NCBI GenBank assembly: GCA_900770015.1
Contig: CAAGIU010000393.1
Location: 1 to 5,058 of the forward strand
Reading direction: 5' to 3'
DNA length: 5,058 nucleotides
Origin: an uncultured Oscillospiraceae bacterium
Lineage (GTDB): Bacteria > Bacillota_A > Clostridia > Oscillospirales > Oscillospiraceae
In this document: positions 1 to 5,023 of the stretch, piece after piece
How the letters are laid out: the number at the start of each line of letters is the position of its first letter
Numbering within the stretch: the first letter of the stretch is position 1
The notes under the pieces: model-generated
What the model saw: the letters and a program-made list of their open reading frames with translations, nothing else
Told to the model about the DNA's origin: nothing
Database searches by the model: none
Position numbers and translations under genes: made by a program

Positions 1-226
1 ATTTCCGCATTCTTCGTACTTTCGCTTGTGCCAAAACACTGGCCGAATCTCCTTGCCCCATTATGCGGTGCTGCCTTAAAATCTTCGCTGCAAATTGCAA
101 TTTCACGTCCAACGAAAAGAAGGGAAATGCATTTCTGCTGGCAAAATGAAACAGAAACCGCCAAGGATTGTCAGGAATAGAGCGGATTCTTTTGGCAAAG
201 CTATGAATGGGTTGAGAAAAGCTGCA
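1..226. other. Left-edge region without a convincing plus-strand gene
   Basis: The plus frame that carries the spore protein is open back to position 80 and has an ATG at 95, but nothing resembling a ribosome binding site precedes that ATG and the added residues are unlike the spore-protein family, so I do not call a gene here. On the minus strand one frame is open from an ATG at 538 through the left edge, antisense to the spore gene. Another minus frame is also open over roughly positions 1-105. The minus frame contains a second ATG at 59-61 that would start a reading frame running off the edge (MGQGDSASVLAQ...). This could be the 5' part of a gene outside the window, a decayed gene, or a dispersed repeat. 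The sequence alone does not decide. Confidence 0.3.
92..135. repeat. Pair of 12-bp perfect palindromes
   Basis: AAATTGCAATTT (92-103) and GAAATGCATTTC (124-135) are each perfectly self-complementary. Their centres are 32 bp apart, about three helical turns. They share the pattern AAAT(n)GC(n)ATTT. Such spacing would suit a protein binding the same DNA face twice, but the region is AT-rich and chance palindromes are possible. No regulator is identified. Confidence 0.35.
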
Positions 227-256
227 TTCCGGGTGGAATGGGCTTTCCACCCGGAA
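227..256 (+). repeat. Perfect 12-bp hairpin in the leader of the spore-protein gene
   Basis: TTCCGGGTGGAA (227-238) and TTCCACCCGGAA (245-256) are exact reverse complements separated by the 6-nt loop TGGGCT. The stem ends 11 nt before the GGAG core of the ribosome binding site (268-271). It is followed by A residues rather than T residues on the plus strand, so it is not an intrinsic terminator for plus-strand transcription. If transcription starts upstream of 227 it would lie in the 5' leader of the mRNA, where it could stabilise the message. It could equally be a DNA-level operator. Confidence 0.6.
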
Positions 257-280
257 AAAAGTCAAAAGGAGAGTTTCGTT

Positions 281-478
281 ATGAACGGCAAGAACAATCA
301 GCTGAATGTCCCCCAGGCCCGGGAGGCCATGGACAAGTTCAAGATGCAGGCGGCTTCCGAGGTTGGCGTCAACCTGAAGGAGGGCTACAACGGCGACCTG
401 ACCTCTCGTGAGGCGGGCAGCGTGGGCGGCCAGATGGTCAAGAAAATGATCGAGTCCTACGAGCAGAACCTGCAGTAA
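281..478 (+). CDS. Alpha/beta-type small acid-soluble spore protein (SASP)
   Basis: This is a 65-residue protein of the family that saturates DNA in the dormant spore core, shifts it toward an A-like form and protects it from UV and heat; it is degraded by the GPR protease at germination. Length is typical (60-75 residues). The start at 281 is chosen because AAAAGGAGAG (264-273) lies just upstream, with 9 nt between GGAG and ATG, and because family homology begins here. Two family motifs are visible: residues 14-30 (REAMDKFKMQAASEVGV) and the glycine-rich block 35-57 (GYNGDLTSREAGSVGG, then QMVKKMI). Two substitutions stand out. The residue expected to be the Glu at the GPR cleavage site is Gln23, and the usual Glu after SVGG is Gln51. 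No clear sigma-G promoter could be placed. The gene is monocistronic and is followed by a strong terminator 10 nt after the stop. The paralogue type (sspA/B/C/D) cannot be told. Confidence 0.95.
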   Translation: MNGKNNQLNVPQAREAMDKFKMQAASEVGVNLKEGYNGDLTSREAGSVGGQMVKKMIESYEQNLQ

Positions 479-488
479 CCTGATGGAG

Positions 489-526
489 CGCGGATGGCCG
501 GGTGCGGCTGTCCGCGTTTCCTTTTT
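489..526 (+). terminator. Intrinsic terminator after the SASP gene
   Basis: CGCGGATGGCC (489-499) pairs with GGCTGTCCGCG (506-516), giving an 11-bp stem with two internal G-U wobbles and a 6-nt loop GGGTGC. The tail TTTCCTTTTT (517-526) follows directly. It begins 10 nt after the SASP stop codon. Its position also argues against any coding start near 483 for the downstream lipoprotein. Confidence 0.9.
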
Positions 527-603
527 GGGGTTTTGCATAGTTTGCTTCGGAAAGGGAGGATGTATTTTATATATTAAGAAATGTGAAAGATCTTTGCTGT
601 TCC

Positions 604-632
604 TTGCATTTTTCTGGGAATTGTGGTATCAT
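604..632 (+). promoter_or_regulatory. Sigma-A promoter of the LRR lipoprotein gene
   Basis: A -35 element TTGCAT (604-609) and a -10 element TATCAT (627-632) are separated by exactly 17 nt. The -10 is preceded by TGG (624-626), an extended -10. Transcription would start near 639, giving a leader of about 30 nt before the TTG start. This lies inside the longer open reading frame that begins at 483, which shows that the upstream part of that frame is not coding. Confidence 0.75.
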
Positions 633-652
633 TCCCTAAGATTATGTTCATC

Positions 653-657
653 GGAGG
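653..657 (+). promoter_or_regulatory. Ribosome binding site that decides a TTG start
   Basis: GGAGG at 653-657 is followed by 11 nt and then TTG at 669-671, in frame with the lipoprotein. No in-frame ATG lies between the promoter and the signal peptide. The in-frame ATT at 660 is too close (2 nt). The ATG at 644 is in another frame and upstream of the site. Confidence 0.7.
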
Positions 658-668
658 CAATTGCTGCT

Positions 669-2255
669 TTGAAACCGTTTCGCCTTGTTTGTATCACTGC
701 CTTGCTGGCAGTGTCCCTGACCGGCTGCTCGGAGCTGTTCCCCAAATCGGGTCAGAATCTGAATATGCAGACCACCTATCCCGCGGTGGACAGCGGGGAG
801 CTGGGGTCCGTTCTGCCGGAGGGGTGGGACGAGACCACCGAGCCGGAGGATCTGTCCCAGATTGAGTCGCTGACCATGACCGTCACGGAGAAAACCATCA
901 AACAGTTGGAGGACTACCCCAACCTGAAAACGCTGAATCTCAACGACAGCACCTGCTACACTGCCATTCTGGTGTACATCCAGAACCACCCGGAGGTGGA
1001 GGTCACCTACAGCGTGGACTTCGGCGGCGCCTCCGCCATCAACTGGGCGGAGGATATTGTGCTGCCGTCCGAGGGCGTCAACTACTCCCTGATCCAGAAA
1101 AATCTGATCTACCTGCCCAATCTGCGCTCCGTCCATCTGCCAAAAACCGGACTGACATTGGAGCAGATCGATATGCTGCGCAGGACCTACCCGGAGCTCA
1201 CCTTCAGCTACACTGTGGCCTATCGGGACATGGAACTGGAGGAGGGGATCACGGAGCTGAATCTGGCGGGCGTCACGGCTTCGGACATGGAGGAGGCCGC
1301 CGCTGCCCTCACCATGCTGCCGAACCTTACCTACGTGGAGCTGATGAACGCCTCCGGCACCTGCAGCCTGACCCGTCAGGAGGTGAAGCAGCTGGTGGAG
1401 CTGGTGCCCAATGCCCGGTTCCACTATGTCTTCAGCCTCTTCGGCAAGACCGTGTCCACCACCGATGAGCAGATTACGTTCAAGGGCCTGAGCCTGACGT
1501 CCTCCGCGGAGACGGAAATCCGGGAGGCTCTGAGCATCATGGCCCCCGGTTCCTCGTTGATTCTGGATAACTGCGGACTGAGCAGCGAATTGCTGGACTC
1601 CATCCGGGCGGATTTCACGGAGGTGGATCTGGTGTGGCGGGTGTACTTCGGCACCCAGGGCCGCTACTCCACCCTGACCAATGACGACACCATCCGCTGC
1701 GTTTACAATGTCACCGACGACACCTGCTATGAGATGCGGTACCTGCGCAGTGTTAAGTATATGGATCTGGGCCATAATGATACGCTGACGGATCTGAGCT
1801 TCCTGGCCTATATGCCGGAGCTGGAGATTGCCATCCTCTCCGGCTGTGCGGCCAGCGACCTTTCCGGCATTGAAAACTGCAAAAAGCTGGAATTTCTGGA
1901 GCTGGCAAACTGCCTGAAGCTGGAGGACATCACCCCGCTGGCGGGCTGCTCCAATCTCAAATACCTGAACATCTGCTACACCAAGGTTTCCAGTCTGATG
2001 CCCCTGGACGGTCTGGACATCCAGAATCTGTTCTGCAAGCGCACCAGGGTGTCCGCCGAGGAGCAGAAGCAGTTCAAGGAGATTCACCCTGACGCCACCG
2101 CCGTGTTCTCCGGCAACGATCCCTATGCAGGCCCCGGCTGGCGCTACACCGACTATGGCTATACCTACACCGATTTCTACAAGCGGGTGAGAGAGGTCTT
2201 TGACCTGGACTCCGTGGATCAGGTACTCAGAGCCCAGAAGGCGGCGGAAGGCTAG
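669..2255 (+). CDS. Secreted leucine-rich-repeat lipoprotein
   Basis: The product is 528 residues, predicted to be lipid-anchored on the outer face of the membrane; ligand unknown. From the TTG start (read as Met) the N-terminus is MKPFRLV followed by a hydrophobic stretch and the lipobox LTGC, with Cys20 as the lipidated residue. Residues 21-66 form an acidic linker. Residues 67-327 hold four units of about 70 residues, each with a (L/Y)PNL-like motif (P84, P150, P218, and a degenerate APGS at 292-295) followed 24-29 residues later by an aromatic beta-like strand of the form PEVEVTYSV (from 108, 175, 247 and 317). Residues about 358-460 are more canonical short LRRs (LEFLEL, LKYLNI). The C-terminus, about 481-510, is rich in Tyr and Gly. 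LRR folds usually mediate protein binding; adhesion or sensing is inference. The longer frame back to 483 is rejected because it covers a terminator and a promoter. The gene appears monocistronic. Confidence 0.85.
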   Translation: MKPFRLVCITALLAVSLTGCSELFPKSGQNLNMQTTYPAVDSGELGSVLPEGWDETTEPEDLSQIESLTMTVTEKTIKQLEDYPNLKTLNLNDSTCYTAILVYIQNHPEVEVTYSVDFGGASAINWAEDIVLPSEGVNYSLIQKNLIYLPNLRSVHLPKTGLTLEQIDMLRRTYPELTFSYTVAYRDMELEEGITELNLAGVTASDMEEAAAALTMLPNLTYVELMNASGTCSLTRQEVKQLVELVPNARFHYVFSLFGKTVSTTDEQITFKGLSLTSSAETEIREALSIMAPGSSLILDNCGLSSELLDSIRADFTEVDLVWRVYFGTQGRYSTLTNDDTIRCVYNVTDDTCYEMRYLRSVKYMDLGHNDTLTDLSFLAYMPELEIAILSGCAASDLSGIENCKKLEFLELANCLKLEDITPLAGCSNLKYLNICYTKVSSLMPLDGLDIQNLFCKRTRVSAEEQKQFKEIHPDATAVFSGNDPYAGPGWRYTDYGYTYTDFYKRVREVFDLDSVDQVLRAQKAAEG

Positions 2256-2260
2256 AATAG

Positions 2261-2288
2261 AGAGTGGAGAGTGGAGAGTGAAGAGTGA
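2261..2288. repeat. Purine heptamer tandem repeat
   Basis: Four head-to-tail 7-mers follow the lipoprotein stop by 5 nt: AGAGTGG, AGAGTGG, AGAGTGA, AGAGTGA. The strand is almost purely purine apart from the T in each unit. It forms most of the left arm of the long hairpin at 2267-2330. Confidence 0.85.
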
Positions 2289-2330
2289 GGATTGCAGATT
2301 AAGGAATCCTCATCTTCACGCTTTACTCTC
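2267..2330. repeat. Long imperfect inverted repeat (about 26-bp stem)
   Basis: TGAGGATT (2286-2293) pairs perfectly with AATCCTCA (2305-2312) around an 11-nt loop. After a one-base bulge at 2285, GTGAAGA (2278-2284) pairs with TCTTCAC (2313-2319). After one mismatch (2277/2320), 2267-2276 pairs with 2321-2330, including two G-U wobbles. There is no T-tract after the stem, so it is not a classical terminator, although it could protect the 3' end of the lipoprotein mRNA. It looks like a small non-coding repeat element. Confidence 0.75.
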
Positions 2331-2341
2331 AAATCCCCCAA

Positions 2342-2376
2342 ATATCTCATATCTCATATCTTATATCTTATATCTC
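2342..2376. repeat. Pyrimidine/AT heptamer tandem repeat, five copies
   Basis: Five consecutive 7-mers: ATATCTC, ATATCTC, ATATCTT, ATATCTT, ATATCTC. The unit length equals that of the purine array at 2261-2288. It is followed by a second pyrimidine-rich block (2377-2410) that could pair with the purine array in an alternative fold. ACTCTCAAATCC occurs twice, at 2325-2336 and 2399-2410. Confidence 0.85.
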
Positions 2377-2450
2377 CACGCTCCACTCCTCAATCTTCAC
2401 TCTCAAATCCATTCTCCCGCCCAGTATAGAAGCCGATGGGCAAAAATTTG

Positions 2451-2481
2451 CGACCGCTCAATTTGGGTGGTCGATTTTTTT
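2451..2481 (+). terminator. Intrinsic terminator ahead of the methionine operon
   Basis: CGACC (2451-2455) pairs with GGTCG (2469-2473). The stem continues inward with wobble and Watson-Crick pairs to a short ATT loop, about 10 bp in all. A run of seven T residues (2475-2481) follows. It lies about 195 bp after the lipoprotein stop and would end that transcript. It sits one base before the -35 element of the metY promoter, so it also insulates that operon from readthrough. Confidence 0.8.
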
Positions 2482-2482
2482 C

Positions 2483-2511
2483 GTGACAATTCCCCGCGGA
2501 CGTGGTATACT
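2483..2511 (+). promoter_or_regulatory. Sigma-A promoter of the metY-metA operon
   Basis: The -35 element GTGACA (2483-2488) and the -10 element TATACT (2506-2511) are 17 nt apart, and TGG (2503-2505) gives an extended -10. Transcription would start near 2518, leaving a leader of only about 28 nt before the ATG at 2546. The spacer contains the palindrome CCGCGG (2494-2499). No SAM riboswitch or T-box leader fits into this space. Confidence 0.8.
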
Positions 2512-2545
2512 TAATAAATTAAAGACCACCCGTGGAGGAATGAAT

Positions 2546-3823
2546 ATGGCATATCAGTTCGACACAAAATGCATCCAGTCCGGCTACCATCCCGGCAACT
2601 CCCAGCCCCGGACGCTGCCCATCTACCAGAGTACCACCTACAAATATGATGATGCCGATGCTTTGGGGATGCTTTTTGACCTGAAGGCCGAGGGACATAT
2701 GTATTCGCGGATCTCCAATCCCACCCTGGCGGCGGTGGAGGAGAAGCTTGCCGATCTGGAAGGCGGCACCGGCGCCATGCTGGTATCCTCGGGTCAGTCC
2801 GCCAACCTGCTGGCGATTTTCAATATCTGCTCCGCTGGGCAGAACCTGATTGCCCTGAACAACATCTACGGCGGCACCATCAACCTGCTGTCCGTGACCA
2901 TGGCGAGGATGGGCATCGAGGTTCGCTATGTCAATGAGAAAATGACGGACGCGGAGGTGGAAGCGCAGTTTGACGAGAATACCCGGCTGGTATTCGGCGA
3001 GACCATTGCCAATCCGGCCCTGACGGTGCTGGATATCTCCCGGTATGCCGCCATTGCCCACAGGCATAACGTGCCCCTGATCGTGGACAACACCTTTGCC
3101 ACCCCCTGCCTGTGCCGTCCCTTCGAATTCGGCGCGGACATCGTCACCCATTCCACCAGCAAATATATGGACGGCCATGCCAATGTGCTGGGCGGCGCCA
3201 TCATCGACGGCGGCTCCTTCGACTGGGAGGCCTCCGGCAAATTCCCGGAGCTGACCACCCCCGACGAGAGCTACCACGGCGTTGTCTACACAAAGCAGTT
3301 TGGCTCAGCGGCCTTCGTCACCAAGGCCAGGGTTCAGCTGCTGCGGGACTTTGGCTGCACCATGGCCCCCATTTCCGCCTACCTGCTGAATCTGGGTCTG
3401 GAATCCATGGCTCTGCGGGTGAGAAAGCACAGCGAGAATGCCCTGGAGGTGGCCAGGTTCCTGGAGACCCAGCCCCAGGTGCTGTGGGTGAACTACCCCG
3501 GCCTGGAATCCAGCCCCTATCACGCGCTGGCGCAGAAGTATCTGCCCGACGGCGCTTCCGGCGTGGTGTCCTTTGGCGTCAAGGGCGGCAGGGAGGCAGC
3601 CATGAAGCTGATGAACAGCCTGCGTCTGGCGCAGATCGTGGTTCATGTGGCCGATGCCCGGACCTGCGTCCTGCATCCCGCCAGCACCACCCACCGCCAG
3701 CTCACCGACCGGCAGCTTGCCGATTCCGGCATCGGACCGGAGTTCATCCGCTTCTCCGTGGGCATCGAGGATGTCCGCGACATCATTGCGGATCTGAAGC
3801 AGGCGCTGGAGCAGATCGGCTAG
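2546..3823 (+). CDS. metY: O-acetylhomoserine sulfhydrylase (PLP enzyme)
   Basis: The enzyme condenses O-acetyl-L-homoserine with sulfide to give L-homocysteine and acetate, the direct-sulfhydrylation step of methionine synthesis; cytosolic. The product is 425 residues, the normal length for MetY of the Cys/Met-metabolism PLP family. Visible landmarks are YSRISNPT (53-60), the phosphate-binding SSGQSA (81-86), Tyr108 in NNIYGGT as the likely ring-stacking residue, Asp181 in VDNTFATP as the PLP-nitrogen partner, Lys206 in HSTSKYMDGH as the Schiff-base lysine, the block LHPASTTHRQ, and Arg402 in RFSVGIED, which binds substrate carboxylate. The start at 2546 is chosen because GGAGG (2534-2538) is 7 nt upstream; the ATG at 2540 is only 1 nt from it, and earlier codons overlap the promoter. 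The adjacent metA with acetyl-type specificity favours O-acetylhomoserine over cystathionine-type chemistry. A side activity on O-acetylserine is possible. Confidence 0.95.
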   Translation: MAYQFDTKCIQSGYHPGNSQPRTLPIYQSTTYKYDDADALGMLFDLKAEGHMYSRISNPTLAAVEEKLADLEGGTGAMLVSSGQSANLLAIFNICSAGQNLIALNNIYGGTINLLSVTMARMGIEVRYVNEKMTDAEVEAQFDENTRLVFGETIANPALTVLDISRYAAIAHRHNVPLIVDNTFATPCLCRPFEFGADIVTHSTSKYMDGHANVLGGAIIDGGSFDWEASGKFPELTTPDESYHGVVYTKQFGSAAFVTKARVQLLRDFGCTMAPISAYLLNLGLESMALRVRKHSENALEVARFLETQPQVLWVNYPGLESSPYHALAQKYLPDGASGVVSFGVKGGREAAMKLMNSLRLAQIVVHVADARTCVLHPASTTHRQLTDRQLADSGIGPEFIRFSVGIEDVRDIIADLKQALEQIG

Positions 3824-3847
3824 TTTTTTGCAAAGGAGGGCAGCGCA

Positions 3848-4783
3848 ATGCCCATCAGAATCCCCAATAACCTTCCGGCACGGAGCGTGCTGGAGGGAGA
3901 AAATATCTTCGTCATGTCCGAGTCCCGGGCGGAATCCCAGCAGATCCGTCCCCTGCGCATCGGTCTTCTGAACCTGATGCCCACGAAAATCACCACCGAG
4001 ACCCAGCTGTCCCGGCTCCTGGGCAACACCCCGCTGCAGGTGGAGCTGTTTCTGATCCAGGTGTCGTCCCATCAGCCCAAGAACACCCCACAGGAGCACA
4101 TGATCGCCTTCTACCGGAATTTCGAGGAAATCCAGGACGAATACTTTGACGGCTTCATCATCACCGGCGCCCCGGTGGAGCAGCTGCCCTTTGAGGAGGT
4201 GTCCTACTGGCCGGAGCTGTGCCGCATCATGGAATGGACGAAGACCCATGTCCACAGCACCCTGCACATCTGCTGGGGCGCCCAGGCGGCGCTGTACTAT
4301 CACTTCGGCATTGAGAAGGTGGCCCTGCCGGAGAAGCTCTTCGGTGTCTTCCGTCATAGGGTGGTCTACAAAAACCCCATCTTGCTGCGGGGCTTTGACG
4401 ATGAATTCTGGGTGCCGCATTCCCGGCATACCACCGTCCGGTGGGAGGATGTGGCGGCTGTCCCGGAGATCAAGATTCTGGCGGGCTCCGAGGAGGCAGG
4501 CCTTTATGCTATGTCCACCCAGTACGGACGCCAGCTGTTCATCACCGGTCACTCGGAATACGACGCCGAGACACTGAAGCTGGAATACGAGCGGGACAAA
4601 AAGGCGGGCAAGCCCATCCGCATCCCCAAGAATTATTTCCCCAATGACGACGACACCAGGATGCCCATCGTCCGCTGGCGGGGACATGCCAATCTGCTGT
4701 TCTCCAACTGGCTGAACTACATCGTCTACCAGACCGTGCCCTACGACGTCATGGGCGTCGGCAGGGGAGAGCGCACCGACTGA
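3848..4783 (+). CDS. metA: Homoserine O-acetyltransferase, MetA family
   Basis: This enzyme transfers an acyl group from acyl-CoA to the hydroxyl of L-homoserine, the first committed step of methionine synthesis. The product is 311 residues, close to the usual ~305. Residues fall at the same numbers as in the E. coli enzyme: Lys47 in NLMPTKI, catalytic Cys142 in HICWGAQA, His235 and Glu237 in ITGHSEYD, and Arg249, which contacts homoserine. Residue 111 is Glu (GAPVEQL). In the characterised Bacillus cereus MetA, Glu111 gives acetyl-CoA specificity while Gly111 gives succinyl-CoA specificity, so an acetyltransferase is predicted. This matches the MetY next door. The start has AAAGGAGGG (3832-3840), with 8 nt from GGAGG to ATG. 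The gene begins 24 bp after metY with no terminator between, so the two are co-transcribed. Databases often label this family homoserine O-succinyltransferase, which would probably be wrong here. Confidence 0.95.
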   Translation: MPIRIPNNLPARSVLEGENIFVMSESRAESQQIRPLRIGLLNLMPTKITTETQLSRLLGNTPLQVELFLIQVSSHQPKNTPQEHMIAFYRNFEEIQDEYFDGFIITGAPVEQLPFEEVSYWPELCRIMEWTKTHVHSTLHICWGAQAALYYHFGIEKVALPEKLFGVFRHRVVYKNPILLRGFDDEFWVPHSRHTTVRWEDVAAVPEIKILAGSEEAGLYAMSTQYGRQLFITGHSEYDAETLKLEYERDKKAGKPIRIPKNYFPNDDDTRMPIVRWRGHANLLFSNWLNYIVYQTVPYDVMGVGRGERTD

Positions 4784-4866
4784 ATGGTGCCATGTAACAA
4801 AATTGCCAAGCTGCTGTGGTAGGGCGTTACATCAAGAATTGTAATTTGTCGGGGCGAATTCCCACC
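4784..4866. other. Start of the non-coding 3' flank of metA
   Basis: No reading frame or RNA gene is recognised. ATGTAAC (4792-4798) and GTTACAT (4826-4832) are a perfect 7-bp inverted repeat with a 27-nt loop. No stem followed by a T-tract is seen, so the operon lacks an obvious intrinsic terminator. It may rely on the hairpins further down or on Rho. Confidence 0.5.
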
Positions 4867-4910
4867 CGGCCAATGTAGGGGAGGCTATTAGCCTCCCGCC
4901 ACGTTGGTCG
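4867..4910. repeat. Nested inverted repeat downstream of metA
   Basis: The inner stem GGGAGGCT (4879-4886) pairs perfectly with AGCCTCCC (4890-4897) around an ATT loop. The outer stem CGGCCAATGT (4867-4876) pairs with ACGTTGGTCG (4901-4910), including two G-U wobbles; 2 and 3 unpaired bases separate the two stems. No T-tract follows. The form is that of a dispersed intergenic palindrome (REP-like). It may block 3' exonucleases or slow polymerase at the end of the metYA message. Confidence 0.75.
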
Positions 4911-4949
4911 ACTGGGTGTTCCGATGAATGGTATTTTGTTGGACATGGT

Positions 4950-5023
4950 ACGGAGCGAAGCGACCTTGGCTCTCCCTTTGGGAGAGCTGTCAGCCGAACA
5001 GGCTGACTGAGAGGGGACTCCGT
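4950..5023. repeat. Branched 74-bp palindromic repeat element
   Basis: ACGGAG (4950-4955) closes with CTCCGT (5018-5023). Inside are two perfect hairpins: GCTCTCCC (4969-4976) with GGGAGAGC (4980-4987), loop TTT; and GTCAGCC (4989-4995) with GGCTGAC (5001-5007), loop GAACA. An alternative pairing joins CTCTCCC (4970-4976) to GAGAGGG (5009-5015). The size and branching recall a tRNA, but there is no T-loop or anticodon arm of the right form. From memory, closely similar segments recur between genes in gut Oscillospiraceae such as Faecalibacterium; I cannot verify this here. I read it as a dispersed non-coding repeat. The remaining bases, 5024-5058, show nothing I recognise. Confidence 0.7.

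Noticed and set aside
175..231. Sigma-G promoter for the spore-protein gene
   Set aside because: GAATA (175-179) and CATTCCG (225-231) resemble single elements, but no -35/-10 pair has the expected 17-18 nt spacing and consensus.
95..280. N-terminal extension of the spore protein to the ATG at 95
   Set aside because: It would add 62 residues unlike any SASP, has no ribosome binding site, and covers a perfect hairpin. The ATG at 281 has a well-placed AAAAGGAGAG.
483..668. Start of the lipoprotein at the ATG at 483
   Set aside because: The stretch contains an intrinsic terminator and a sigma-A promoter, and would bury the lipoprotein signal peptide 62 residues inside the protein.
648..2087. 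479-residue open frame on the minus strand
   Set aside because: It is antisense to the lipoprotein gene, has no recognisable domains, and its composition (rich in Gln, His, Gly, Val) is that of a GC-driven shadow frame.
2256..2510. CRISPR array
   Set aside because: The repeats are 7-bp tandem units with no spacers and no cas genes nearby.
2200..2514. 104-residue plus-strand frame after the lipoprotein
   Set aside because: Most of it is translation of the heptamer repeats (ESGEWRVKSE) and the terminator, so it is not a gene.
3112..3870. 252-residue plus-strand frame overlapping metY
   Set aside because: It is out of frame inside metY, rich in Arg, Ala and Gly, and lacks a ribosome binding site or domain.
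3305..4687. 460-residue open frame on the minus strand
   Set aside because: It lies antisense across both metY and metA, which are unmistakable enzymes, and shows the same shadow composition with no family motifs.
4950..5023. tRNA gene
   Set aside because: Length and branching fit loosely, but there is no T-loop consensus, anticodon arm or proper acceptor stem.
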